Shown: positions 34,411 to 46,034, numbered from the stretch's first letter. The stretch is DNA of 51,232 bases from Chromatiaceae bacterium (GCA_007693535.1 REDK01000176.1:1-51232), one strand, 5' to 3'. Numbers and translations: made by a program. The notes: generated by a model from the sequence alone, not told the origin.

Positions 34411-34583
34411 GGGCACCGCGCCCGGTGACCGCGGGCCACGGCAGAGGGGCCGGACGCAGCGGCCCAGACCGGCGCAACCAGGGCTGCCGGACCAGACCAG
34501 TAGCGCCCAGCCAGCGCCGGACCGTTCTGGCGCGGTCGCCAACCGATCAGGCTGTCTTCGTCAACTCCCTCCCCGCCCTTAAA

Positions 34584-34819
34584 CCTAGAAACGGCAGTTG
34601 ACCGCTTCATGTGTTACGTAGCGAATTGGTTTTTCGATGATTGCGCGTTAAGGCCGGCTCACCCGCTGGGTGCGGTACGCTACGACCCCCAGGGCACGCC
34701 CCGCGCGGCGCCCGGCTGCGTGACAACTCGTTGGAATAGTGCGGCTATTCCGCCTCGTTGTGCCTTGCCGGACACCGCGCGGGACGCACCCTGGGGGCCG
34801 TTCAACTGCCGTTTCTAGG
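34584..34819. mobile_element. MITE-like element with 5-bp target duplication, copy A
   Basis: A 236-bp non-coding element. The left end CCTAGAAACGGCAGTTGA is matched perfectly in inverted form by the right end TCAACTGCCGTTTCTAGG. It is flanked on both sides by TTAAA (34579-34583 and 34820-34824), a five-base target-site duplication. Inside, 34686-34739 and 34745-34797 form an imperfect inverted repeat with arms of about 53 bases closing on GGAATAG-tgcgg-CTATTCC. There is no transposase gene, so it would be moved in trans. It sits between tssF and tssG, 31 bp before tssG. Family assignment is not possible by eye. Confidence 0.85.
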
Positions 34820-34850
34820 TTAAACGGCGGGGTTTGTCGCGAGGAATTCG

Positions 34851-35924
34851 ATGAGCGAATCCGGACCGGACCCCGAAGCTGCCCTGCTGTTCGCCGCATT
34901 GCGCGCGGCGCCCTGGCGCTTCGGGTTATTTCATACCCTGCGCCGGCTCGACTGCCTGCATCCGCACCAGCCGCGTCTGGGCTGTTCGCCACGTGCAGCG
35001 GACGACCCGGTCCGCCTGGCCCAGCTCCCCGCGACCATCTTCGCCCCTGCCGAGCTGGCCGCCTGCGAGCCGGGCCTGGCCAGCCGCCCGCCGCGGCTGC
35101 TGGTCTATTCGCTGGGGTTGCTTGGACCCAACGGCCCGCTACCGCTGCATCTCACCGAATATGTCCGCGAGCGCCAGCGCCATGCCGGCGACCACACCCT
35201 GGCCCGCTTTCTGGACATCTTTCACCATCGCATGCTGTCGCTGTTCTATCGCGCCTGGGCGCAAGCGCAGCCGGCGGTGGGCTTCGACCGGCCCGCCGCG
35301 GACCGCTTCGGCACCTATGTAGGCACGCTGACCGGCCATGGCCTGCCGGCCTGGCAGCAACGCGATGCGATGCCAGATCTGGCCAAGCGCCACTTCGCCG
35401 GATTGCTCGCGGTTCAGACCCGTCACGCCGAGGGGCTGGGGGCGATCCTCGCTAGCCTGCTCGGGCTGCCAGTGCGCATCCGCCAGTTCATCGGCCATTG
35501 GCTGCAGCTGCCTGCCGACTGTCAACTGCGCCTGGGGGAGAGTGCCGAAACCGGCAGCCTGGGTCAGACCACGACCCTGGGCGGGCGGATTTGGGACCAT
35601 CAAAACCGCTTCCGCATCGAGATCGGCCCGTTGCCCCTGGCCGACTATCAGCGCTGCCTGCCGGGTGCACCGCTGCTGACGCTGGTGCAGGCGGTCGTGC
35701 GCAACTGGTGCGGCGATGCCCTGGACTGGGAACTCAATCCGATCCTGGCGGAACCGCAAGTGCCGCCCTTGCGCCTGGGAGCGGGCGCCCGCCTGGGTTG
35801 GACCACCTGGGCCCACAACGGCCGGCTCGGCCGCGACGGCGATGACCTGAAGCTGGAACCGAAGCGGGTCACCATCGCGGCTGGCCCACCCCCGAATCCC
35901 GTCACCCCTGGAGCGCACCCATGA
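34851..35924 (+). CDS. tssG: Type VI secretion baseplate protein TssG
   Basis: A 357-residue VasB/ImpH-family protein, partner of TssF. Blocks: FAALRAAPWRFGLFHTLRRL near the N-terminus, RPPRLLVYSLGLLGPNGPL, LHLTEYVRERQRHAGDHTLA with RFLDIFHHRMLSLFYRAWAQ, and a C-terminal VPPLRLGAGARLGWTTW. A GAGGAATTCG ribosome site precedes the start. The gene remains intact despite the nearby element, which lies upstream of this site. Its stop overlaps tssH as ATGA, so the two are translationally coupled. Confidence 0.94.
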   Translation: MSESGPDPEAALLFAALRAAPWRFGLFHTLRRLDCLHPHQPRLGCSPRAADDPVRLAQLPATIFAPAELAACEPGLASRPPRLLVYSLGLLGPNGPLPLHLTEYVRERQRHAGDHTLARFLDIFHHRMLSLFYRAWAQAQPAVGFDRPAADRFGTYVGTLTGHGLPAWQQRDAMPDLAKRHFAGLLAVQTRHAEGLGAILASLLGLPVRIRQFIGHWLQLPADCQLRLGESAETGSLGQTTTLGGRIWDHQNRFRIEIGPLPLADYQRCLPGAPLLTLVQAVVRNWCGDALDWELNPILAEPQVPPLRLGAGARLGWTTWAHNGRLGRDGDDLKLEPKRVTIAAGPPPNPVTPGAHP

Positions 35925-38728
35925 CCGAGATCAGCCGCACCGCCCTGTTCGGCAAGCTCAATCCGCTCGCCTACCGGGCCATCGAGAGCGCCACCGTGTT
36001 CTGCAAGATGCGGGGCAATCCCTATGTGGAACTGGTGCACTGGTTCCATCAAATCCTGCAGGGGCAGGACTCCGACCTACACCGGATCATCCGCCGCTTC
36101 GAGCTGGACGCGGCCGGCCTGGCGCGGGACTTCACCGAGGCCCTGGACCGGCTGCCGCGCGGCTCGCGCTCCATCTCCGACCTCTCCGCGGATGTTGAGG
36201 AGGCGACCGAGCGCGCCTGGACCTATGCCACGCTGATGTTCGGCGAATCCCAGGTGCGCAGCGGTTATCTCATGGTCGGCATCCTCAAGACCCGCGGCCT
36301 GCGCACCGCCCTACTCGCCATCTCGCGCCAGTTCGATCGCATCCAGATCGACAACCTCACCGAGCAGTTCCGTGCCGTCTGCGAGGGCTCGCCAGAGGAG
36401 CGCATGGGGCCCAGCGACGGCTTCCAGGCCGCCGCACCGGGCGAGGCCAGCGCCGCGATGGCGCCGGCGCAGATGGGCAAGCAGGAGGCCCTGCGGCAGT
36501 TCTCGGTCGATCTCACCGAGCGCGCCCGCAACGGCGAGTTGGACCCCATCGTCGGCCGCGACGAGGAGATCCGCCAGATGATCGACATCCTGATGCGCCG
36601 CCGGCAGAACAACCCGATCCTCACCGGCGAGGCCGGGGTGGGCAAGACCGCGGTGGTCGAGGGCTTCGCCCTGCGCCTGGCCGCGGGCGACGTGCCGCCA
36701 CCCCTCCAAGAGGTCAGCCTGCGCACCCTGGATGTCGGCCTGCTGCAGGCCGGGGCCAGCATGAAGGGCGAGTTCGAAAACCGCCTGCGCCAGATCATCG
36801 AGGAGGTGCAGGCCTCGCCTAAGCCGATCATCCTGTTCATCGACGAGGCGCATACCCTGATCGGGGCCGGCGGCAGCGCCGGCACCGGCGATGCGGCCAA
36901 CCTGCTCAAGCCAGCCCTGGCCCGTGGCACCCTGCGCACGGTCGCCGCAACCACCTGGAGCGAATACAAGAAATACATCGAAAAGGACCCAGCCCTGACC
37001 CGCCGCTTCCAGGTGGTGCAGGTGGACGAGCCGAGCGAAGACAAGGCGATCCTGATGGCGCGTGGCATCGCCAGCACCCTGGAGCAGCATCATCGGGTCC
37101 AGCTACTCGACGAGGGCCTAGAGGCGGCGGTGCGCCTGTCACATCGTTACATCCCGGCCCGCCAGTTGCCGGACAAGGCGGTGAGCCTGCTGGATACCGC
37201 GTGCGCCCGGGTCGCAATCAGCCAGGCTGCCGAGCCCGCGGAGGTGGAGGACTGCCGCCGTCGCATCGAGGCGCTGGAGACCGAGTTGGCCATCATCGGC
37301 CGCGAGACCGCAGTCGGCGTCCTCACCGCCGAGCGCGATCAGCTCGCCCGCGAGCGTCTGGCCGCCGAGCAGACGCGCCTGGCTGAACTCACCGCCCGCT
37401 GGAAGGCCGAGCGCGGCCTGGTCGAGCAAATCCTTGCCCTGCGCGCCCGCCTGCGCGGCGATCAAGCCCCGGTCGAAGGCACCGGCAGCGCACTGGAACA
37501 GGCCGCCGGTGCTGCCGTCCTGGACACCGCTGCCGCAGAGACCCCGGCCCATGGCGGCGGCGCCAGCGACGCTGGTCACCCCACGGGGGCGCTACCTGCG
37601 GCCACCGGCAGCACCACGGCGGCGCTGGACGAGGTCAGCCGCGCCGAGGCCCTGGCCCAGTTGCAGGCCCTGCAGAGCGAACTCCATGGGCTGCAGGGGG
37701 AGCGCCCGCTCATTCTGCCCAGCGTGGACGGTCAGGCAGTGGCCGCGGTGGTCGCCGACTGGACCGGCATCCCGGTCGGCCGTATGGTCAAGGACGAGGT
37801 GCAGGCAGTGCTGGACCTGGCCGAGACCCTGAACCGCCGCGTCATCGGCCAACGGCATGCCCTGGAGATGATCGCCGCACGCATCCAGACCTCCCGCGCC
37901 CGCCTGGACAACCCCAACAAGCCAATCGGCGTGTTCATGCTCGCCGGCCCCTCTGGCGTCGGCAAGACCGAGACCGGCCTGGCCCTGGCCGAGGCCCTCT
38001 ATGGCGGCGAGCAGAACATTATCACCATCAACATGAGCGAGTTCCAGGAGGCGCACACGGTCTCCACCCTCAAGGGGGCCCCACCCGGCTATGTTGGCTA
38101 TGGCGAGGGCGGCATCCTCACCGAGGCGGTTCGGCGCAAGCCTTACAGCGTGGTCCTGCTCGACGAGGTGGAGAAGGCGCATCCCGACGTGCACGAGATC
38201 TTCTTCCAGGTCTTCGACAAGGGCTGGATGGAGGACGCCGAGGGCCGCTATATCGATTTTCGCAACACCCTGATCCTGCTCACCACCAACGTGGGCACCG
38301 ATCTCATCATGGGCATGTGCAAGGACCCGGAATTGCTGCCCGATGTCGAGGGCCTGAGCCAGGCCCTGCGCGCCCCGCTGCTCAAGACCTTTCCGCCGGC
38401 GCTGCTCGGGCGCATCGTGACCATCCCCTACTATCCGCTCAGCGACGAGATCCTCGGCGCCATCATCCGACTGCAACTCGAGCGCATCGTCCGGCGCATC
38501 GCCGAGAACCATCGCGCGGTGCTGACCTACGACGACACGGTCCTGCGGCTGATCGCTGAGCGCTGCGCCGAGGTCGAGAGCGGCGCACGCGTCGTCGATG
38601 CCATCCTCACCAACACGGTGCTGCCGGCCATCAGCCGGGAATTCCTCAATCGCACCATCGCCGGTCAGCCCATCGGCAATGTCGCCATCGGTGCCGACGC
38701 CAGCGCCTTCACCTACCGCTTCGATTGA
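35921..38728 (+). CDS. tssH: Type VI secretion sheath-disassembly ATPase ClpV
   Basis: A 935-residue AAA+ unfoldase that recycles contracted TssB/TssC sheaths. An N-terminal Clp_N-like domain (about 1-150) is followed by AAA domain 1, with Walker A GEAGVGKT near residue 235 and Walker B ILFIDEAHTLIGAGG. A coiled-coil middle region spans about 410-520. AAA domain 2 has Walker A GPSGVGKTETG near residue 675 and VVLLDEVEKAHPDV. The N-terminus YRAIESATVFCKMRGNPYVE is typical of ClpV rather than ClpB. The middle region carries an alanine-, glycine- and threonine-rich insertion (about 520-565). Last gene of the type VI block. Confidence 0.95.
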   Translation: MTEISRTALFGKLNPLAYRAIESATVFCKMRGNPYVELVHWFHQILQGQDSDLHRIIRRFELDAAGLARDFTEALDRLPRGSRSISDLSADVEEATERAWTYATLMFGESQVRSGYLMVGILKTRGLRTALLAISRQFDRIQIDNLTEQFRAVCEGSPEERMGPSDGFQAAAPGEASAAMAPAQMGKQEALRQFSVDLTERARNGELDPIVGRDEEIRQMIDILMRRRQNNPILTGEAGVGKTAVVEGFALRLAAGDVPPPLQEVSLRTLDVGLLQAGASMKGEFENRLRQIIEEVQASPKPIILFIDEAHTLIGAGGSAGTGDAANLLKPALARGTLRTVAATTWSEYKKYIEKDPALTRRFQVVQVDEPSEDKAILMARGIASTLEQHHRVQLLDEGLEAAVRLSHRYIPARQLPDKAVSLLDTACARVAISQAAEPAEVEDCRRRIEALETELAIIGRETAVGVLTAERDQLARERLAAEQTRLAELTARWKAERGLVEQILALRARLRGDQAPVEGTGSALEQAAGAAVLDTAAAETPAHGGGASDAGHPTGALPAATGSTTAALDEVSRAEALAQLQALQSELHGLQGERPLILPSVDGQAVAAVVADWTGIPVGRMVKDEVQAVLDLAETLNRRVIGQRHALEMIAARIQTSRARLDNPNKPIGVFMLAGPSGVGKTETGLALAEALYGGEQNIITINMSEFQEAHTVSTLKGAPPGYVGYGEGGILTEAVRRKPYSVVLLDEVEKAHPDVHEIFFQVFDKGWMEDAEGRYIDFRNTLILLTTNVGTDLIMGMCKDPELLPDVEGLSQALRAPLLKTFPPALLGRIVTIPYYPLSDEILGAIIRLQLERIVRRIAENHRAVLTYDDTVLRLIAERCAEVESGARVVDAILTNTVLPAISREFLNRTIAGQPIGNVAIGADASAFTYRFD

Positions 38729-38806
38729 CGCGGACACCCGACCAACCCTGCCACCGCGGGTTGGCAGCGTTGCACCGCCCGGCCCGGCCATCGCCGGGCC
38801 GATGAT

Positions 38807-39051
38807 CCTAGAAACGGCAGTTGACCGCTTCGTGCATCACACAAGTGATCGACTGGTCGGGGATTCTGCGCTCGCCTCGAGATCACCTTTCCGGTGCGGG
38901 TCGCGACGGCCCCCTGATCCCAACCAGGGGGCACGCCCCGCGCGGTGCCCGTCTGCGTGACAACGGGTTGGAATAGATCACTCTTCCGCCTCGTTGTGCC
39001 TTGCCGGACGGCGGGACGCACCCTGGGGGCCGTTCAACAGCCGCTTCTAGG
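38807..39051. mobile_element. MITE-like element with 5-bp target duplication, copy B
   Basis: A 245-bp relative of the element at 34584. The left end CCTAGAAACGGCAGTTGACC is identical to copy A, and the right end CCGCTTCTAGG is slightly diverged. ATGAT flanks it on both sides (38802-38806 and 39052-39056) as the target duplication. An internal inverted repeat of about 50-base arms (about 38924-38976 and 38983-39030) closes on GGAATAG...CTTCC. It is clearly related to copy A in the hairpin region but diverged elsewhere. It lies 78 bp after tssH and carries no gene. Confidence 0.83.
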
Positions 39052-39233
39052 ATGATGAGCTGGTCCAGTCGCCGCGCCTGGCGTTCCGGATTGCACCGCG
39101 TCACCCGCCGGCTAGTCAGCCCGCTGGCATCGCGCGGCAGTTCATAGAGCATGGTCTTCGGATCGGCGATGCCCCGGACGATGGATGTCCGGCATCGTCA
39201 ACGGCATCCGGAAAAGCGGAGTCCTGGTAACTC

Positions 39234-39953
39234 TCAGTCGGCCCCAGCCAAGCGTAGGCCCACCCAGGCGCTCACCGCCGGCAACCGTTGCCGCGCCACC
39301 GCGCACAGCACGTCCGGGTGCGCGCGGACATGCCCCACCAGCAGCCCCGGCAGATCCGGTTCACGATGGCGCGACAGCCCCCGTCCATCGGCCTTGACCC
39401 GGGCTTCCAGCGTCGTCCAGGCCACATGGTACGCCAGCCATCGATCCGCGCCGGTACGCTGGGTCAGCGCCTGCACCGTCGCCGCGTCGAACATCCGCCG
39501 CGCCACCGCCAGCGACCGCGGGCGCAGCCATTCGCAATCTACCCCCAGTGGCAGTCCCGCGCTGACCCCGAGCACCGAGAGATTGCCGCTATTGCTGAGA
39601 TTGAATGCCAGCCCAGACCGGCCGGCCGAGCCGGCTAGTGCCGGTTTGCCCCAGGGTCCGGCCGCGAAGCGCAGCACAGCCGGATCGGCACCCAGATAGC
39701 CGCCCAGGATGCGCCGGCAGGCGACACGTGCCTGCACCCAGCAGGCGCGCCGCTGCGGGTGGCGCAGGGCGGCCGCCCGCGTCCGCTCTGCACTCGACAA
39801 TAGCTGCCCGTCGGCAATCGATGGTGCCGGCAACAGGTCCGGCGCTGTCAGCAACCACAGATGCAGGTCAGCATCGGCAAGCGACGGCGGCGCCATGACT
39901 GGCTGCCAGCGCAGCAAGGGCGGCAGCGGAAGCGGGGCTATCGGTGCGGCCAT
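39234..39953 (-). CDS. 4'-phosphopantetheinyl transferase, Sfp type
   Basis: A 239-residue enzyme that loads phosphopantetheine from CoA onto carrier proteins. Motifs: [10 protein letters not shown], then [17 protein letters not shown], the metal-binding [10 protein letters not shown] (family form GVDIE, with Asp and Glu kept), and [16 protein letters not shown], in which the catalytic Glu and the downstream Lys remain but the usual K-E-A reads L-E-A. N-L-S-N replaces N-L-S-H. Sfp-type enzymes serve polyketide, peptide or lipid synthesis. No synthase is nearby. The start at 39953 is preferred over 40025, which lies in MITE-derived sequence. The gene is flanked by two MITE pieces. Confidence 0.85.
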   Translation of the reverse strand: MAAPIAPLPLPPLLRWQPVMAPPSLADADLHLWLLTAPDLLPAPSIADGQLLSSAERTRAAALRHPQRRACWVQARVACRRILGGYLGADPAVLRFAAGPWGKPALAGSAGRSGLAFNLSNSGNLSVLGVSAGLPLGVDCEWLRPRSLAVARRMFDAATVQALTQRTGADRWLAYHVAWTTLEARVKADGRGLSRHREPDLPGLLVGHVRAHPDVLCAVARQRLPAVSAWVGLRLAGAD

Positions 39954-40017
39954 GTGCGAGCGAGGGGTCTGAACGGCGATCTGGGGTGGGCAGTGATCGA
40001 TGGCTGCAACGAAGGGG

Positions 40018-40047
40018 TCGTTCAACTGCCGTTTTCAGGATCATCGG
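40018..40047. repeat. Relic of a third MITE, opposite orientation
   Basis: The sequence GTTCAACTGCCGTTTTCAGG followed by ATCATCGGG matches, in reverse complement, the left end of copy B including part of its flank (CCGATGAT then CCTAGAAACGG). The other end of this copy is not evident on the PPTase side, so it is truncated. Confidence 0.5.
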
Positions 40048-40121
40048 GATGGTCGCGGCCAGCGCTAATCCTTAGAATAGTGCTCCGATTCATCCGCCAT
40101 CATCGTCACGTCATCAAACAG

Positions 40122-42476
<2,355 letters not shown>

Positions 42477-42627
42477 GGCGCGGGCGCCGGCGCCCGCATG
42501 GCAGAGGCGCGGTAGGCTGCAGACAACCCTTGACCAGCACCCGCACCAGGGACCGCCCGATTCCGTCCGCGGCCAGCCTCCGCACGCCGCCTCGTCATCA
42601 GCCCCCTGACCATTCGAGGATCTCGCG

Positions 42628-42918
42628 ATGACCGACGATCAGAGCACGAACCGGATCTGTCTGCTGTGCCACGTGGCCGGCCGGGTGCAGGGGGTGTTCT
42701 TCCGCGCCTCGGCCCGCGAAGAGGCGCAACGCCGCGGCATCACCGGTTATGCCCGCAACCTGCCCGATGGCCGCGTCGAGGTGTTGGCCTGCGGGCCGGC
42801 CGACACGGTGGCAGAGTTGCGCGAATGGCTGCGCCGCGGTCCGCCCGGCGCCGAGGTCACCGGGGTTGCCTGCGAAGTGGAAAGCTACCGGAGCATCACC
42901 GGCTTCAGCACGCACTGA
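42628..42918 (+). CDS. acyP: Acylphosphatase
   Basis: A 96-residue acylphosphatase. It hydrolyses acyl phosphates such as carbamoyl phosphate. Signature blocks: CHVAGRVQGVFFRASAREEA with the catalytic arginine in G-V-F-F-R, then GITGYARNLPDGRVEVLACG with the catalytic asparagine in R-N-L-P-D-G. Later blocks include VAELREWLRRGPPGAEV. Complete and of usual size. It is a lone gene between tex and the cytochrome operon. Confidence 0.93.
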   Translation: MTDDQSTNRICLLCHVAGRVQGVFFRASAREEAQRRGITGYARNLPDGRVEVLACGPADTVAELREWLRRGPPGAEVTGVACEVESYRSITGFSTH

Positions 42919-43118
42919 GTCCCGATCGTGACAGCCCGGATCGCTCCCGTTGAGATCGATCCGGCTGAATCTGGATCTGGTCGGGACCTGGCAGGCCCGG
43001 CGGCATGCTGCATTGATCTGGAGCGGGTGACCGATCGTTGCCGGCGCGCGGTGGCAATCAGACATTGCGCTAGAATGAATGGCGTGGTTGCTGTGATCTG
43101 CTTGCGTCCCGCCGTGCC

Positions 43119-46034
43119 ATGACGTATCGCGCCGAGGCCCCCTATCCGCCGATTGCCGCTGCGGTGACCGCGCCAGGCAGGACCCCGGCCAGCGTTCCTG
43201 CAGGCCGCGGCAATCTCCCGGTGCTGACCCCGGGGCTGCGCCGGCTGCTCGCGCTGGTACTGCTGCTGACCGGCCTGCTGACGATCGACTCGCTGTATCT
43301 GCTCGCCATCAGCCTGGGGGAGCGGGCCACCGGCCGCACGCTGGAAAACCTCTTCTATCTCGACCTGTTCCTGGCCCATCTAGGGCTCGGGCTGCTGCTC
43401 GCAACACTCACCCTGTGGTTCGCTGCCGGCCATTTCCGCCGCGCCCGGTGGCGGCCTAACCGCTACGCCATCGCCGCCGGGCTGCTGCTCTATCTGGCCC
43501 TGCTCGCCCTGTTCGGCTCTGGGCTGCTGCTGACCCGCTTCGGCTTCCTGGAGGTCAATGATGCCCAGGTGCGCGCGACTGCCTACTGGGTGCATGTGCT
43601 GAGCCCGCTGGCGGTGGCCTGGCTCTTCGTGCTGCATCGCCTGGCCGGACCGCGGCTGCGCTGGCGGGCCGGGCTGCGCTGGGCGGGCGCGGCCGTGGTG
43701 CTAGCCCTGCTCGCCCTCGGGGTGCATCTCGCCAGCCCCGGGCCGCCAGCCTTGGTGCCGGCCTGGACGCCGGCGCTGACCCTGGTGCCCGCCGCCGGCC
43801 CGATCCCGGCTGCCCATCTGCAGGACGATGCCACCTGCGGCGAATGCCATGCCGAGATCGCTGCCCGCCATGCCGGCAGCATGCACCGCTTCAGCTCCTT
43901 CAATAACCCGGCCTATCGCTTCGCGGTGGACGAGGCGCGGGCGCGGCTGCTCGCGCGCGATGGCACGGTCACCGCGGCGCGCCTGTGTGCCGCCTGCCAC
44001 GACCCGGTGCCGCTGTTCTCCGGGCGCTTCGATGCACCCGACTACGACCCCGCGGCCGACCCGGCTGGCAGCGCTGGCATCACCTGTCTGGTCTGCCATG
44101 CCATCAGCGCCGTCAACGGCCCGCGCGGCAACGGCGATTACAGCATCGTCGATCCGCCGCGCTATCCGTTTGCCGAGCGCCAGCATCCGCTGCTGCGCTA
44201 TCTCAATCGCCAGCTCATCAAGGCCAAACCGGCCTTCCACCGCCAGACCATGCTCAAACCGCTGCACCGCGAGCCCGAGTTCTGCAGCACCTGCCACAAG
44301 GTTCATCTGCCGACGGCCTTGAACGATTACCGCTGGCTGCGCGGGCAGAACCATTACGACAGCTTCCTGCTGAGCGGGGTCTCCGGGCATCGGGTCGATA
44401 GCTTCGACTACCCGCCCCGGGCTAGCACCGGCTGCAACGATTGCCATATGCCGGCCTATCCGGCTGCCGATCCAGCCGCCCGGCTGCGCACCGCCGACGG
44501 CGCGCGGGCGATCCACGATCACCTGTTTGCGGCCGCCAACACCGGCGTTGCCGCGATGCTCGGCCGCCCTGCCGCCGAGAACGCCGAGCGGGTAGCCATG
44601 CTCGCGCGCGCTGCCAGTGTGGACCTGTTCGGGCTGGTCGAGGATGGCCATATCGAAGGCCGCCTGCTGGCACCGCTGCGCCCACAACTGCCGCTGCTGG
44701 AACCCGGACGCGCCTATCTACTGGAGGTCGTGGTGCGCACCCGTGACATCGGCCATGAGCTGACCCAGGGCACCGCCGACTCGAACGAGGTCTGGCTGGA
44801 GCTGACCGTCAGCGCCGGCGGCCGCCTGCTCGGACGCTCCGGCGCCCGCGATGCCACCGGCGCGGTGGATGACTGGGCCTGGTTCGGCAATGCCTATCTG
44901 CTCGATCGCGCCGGCGAACGCATCGAACGGCGCAATGCCCAGGACATCTTCGTTGCCCTCTACGATCACCAGATCCCGCCCGGCGCGGCGGCCGTCGTGC
45001 ACTATGCCCTGACCCTGCCAGAGGACCTCGCCGCGCCGGTGGAGATCGAGGCCGCGCTGCGCTACCGAAAGTTCGACACCCGTTTCTACCGCCATCTGCG
45101 TGGCTCCGCGTTCAGCGGCAATCCGCTGCCGATCACCACGCTGGCCGAGGATCGTCTTGTATTGCCGGTGGCCGGCATGGCGGACGGGCCGCCCACTGCC
45201 GACCCGAATGGCAGTGATCCGCGCACCGCCGATCACGACCCTCCGCATCCCACCTGGGAACGCTGGAACGACTATGGGATCGGCCTGTTCCGGCAGGGAC
45301 CGCGCGGGCAATCGCGCCAGGCCGAGGCCGCCTTCCGCCAGGTCGAGGCCCTGGCCGCTGGCACGCCACACCCGGCTGGTGCCCAGGGCGCGCTGAACCT
45401 GGCACGGGTGCTGCATCGGGAAGGCCGGCTGGACGCGGCCGCCGCCGCCCTGCAACGGGCCGCCGACCAGGCCGCCCCGCCCTGGGTGCTGGCCTGGCTC
45501 ACCGCGCTGATCGCCCGCGATCAGGGCGACCTGGACCGCGCCATCGACGCCCTCGAGGCCCTGGCCGAGACCCGCTTCCAGGCCGCCCGCGCGCGCGGCT
45601 TCGATTTCAGCCGCGACTATCGCCTGCTCACCGAACTCGGCCGCACCCTCTATGAGCGCGCCCGCCAGGCCCGGGGAGAGACCGAACAGGCGACGCGGAC
45701 AGACTATCTGACCCGTGCCCGCGATCGCCTCCAGCAGGCCCTGGCGCTCGATCCCGAGCACGCTGCCGCCCATCACAACCTCGGCCTGGTGCTGGCCGAC
45801 CTGGGCGATGCCGAAGGCGCCGCCCGCCAGCGCGCGCTGCACGAGCATTACCGCACCGACGACAATGCCGTCGAGCAGGCGGTCACCCGCCATCGCGCCC
45901 GCAACCCGGCTGCTAACCATGCCGCCGAGGTGGTCGCGATCTATCCGTTGCGACCGGACCCGGCAGCCCCGGCGAAGCCGCCCCCGGACCCCGACCGCAC
46001 CGCCACTGCAGAGACCCATCCCAACGCGTCATGA
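43119..46034 (+). CDS. Membrane-anchored pentahaem c-type cytochrome with C-terminal TPR region
   Basis: A 971-residue protein. Five hydrophobic segments (about 40-65, 78-104, 115-139, 154-176, 186-205) carry histidines inside or near helices (H87, H159, H173, H203), so bound haem b is possible but unproven. The periplasmic part has five CXXCH haem c sites at about 240 (CGECH), 290 (CAACH), 323 (CLVCH), 389 (CSTCH) and 439 (CNDCH), with the block LRGQNHYDSFLLSGVSGH between the last two. A beta-rich region follows (500-660), then an alanine-rich TPR-like region (690-920) containing LDPEHAAAHHNLGLVLADLG. It overlaps the CRTAC1-like gene by 4 bp. I do not recognise an assigned function; electron transfer at the membrane is inferred. 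Confidence 0.8.
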   Translation: MTYRAEAPYPPIAAAVTAPGRTPASVPAGRGNLPVLTPGLRRLLALVLLLTGLLTIDSLYLLAISLGERATGRTLENLFYLDLFLAHLGLGLLLATLTLWFAAGHFRRARWRPNRYAIAAGLLLYLALLALFGSGLLLTRFGFLEVNDAQVRATAYWVHVLSPLAVAWLFVLHRLAGPRLRWRAGLRWAGAAVVLALLALGVHLASPGPPALVPAWTPALTLVPAAGPIPAAHLQDDATCGECHAEIAARHAGSMHRFSSFNNPAYRFAVDEARARLLARDGTVTAARLCAACHDPVPLFSGRFDAPDYDPAADPAGSAGITCLVCHAISAVNGPRGNGDYSIVDPPRYPFAERQHPLLRYLNRQLIKAKPAFHRQTMLKPLHREPEFCSTCHKVHLPTALNDYRWLRGQNHYDSFLLSGVSGHRVDSFDYPPRASTGCNDCHMPAYPAADPAARLRTADGARAIHDHLFAAANTGVAAMLGRPAAENAERVAMLARAASVDLFGLVEDGHIEGRLLAPLRPQLPLLEPGRAYLLEVVVRTRDIGHELTQGTADSNEVWLELTVSAGGRLLGRSGARDATGAVDDWAWFGNAYLLDRAGERIERRNAQDIFVALYDHQIPPGAAAVVHYALTLPEDLAAPVEIEAALRYRKFDTRFYRHLRGSAFSGNPLPITTLAEDRLVLPVAGMADGPPTADPNGSDPRTADHDPPHPTWERWNDYGIGLFRQGPRGQSRQAEAAFRQVEALAAGTPHPAGAQGALNLARVLHREGRLDAAAAALQRAADQAAPPWVLAWLTALIARDQGDLDRAIDALEALAETRFQAARARGFDFSRDYRLLTELGRTLYERARQARGETEQATRTDYLTRARDRLQQALALDPEHAAAHHNLGLVLADLGDAEGAARQRALHEHYRTDDNAVEQAVTRHRARNPAANHAAEVVAIYPLRPDPAAPAKPPPDPDRTATAETHPNAS

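Noticed and set aside
34686-34797. Internal palindrome of copy A as a self-contained CRISPR or structured RNA gene
   Set aside because: It occurs inside an element with matched terminal repeats and target duplications, so the mobile-element explanation is simpler; there is no repeat-spacer pattern.
39954-40025. Upstream start for the phosphopantetheinyl transferase at 40025
   Set aside because: The added residues would be encoded by sequence that includes the MITE relic and do not match the family start.
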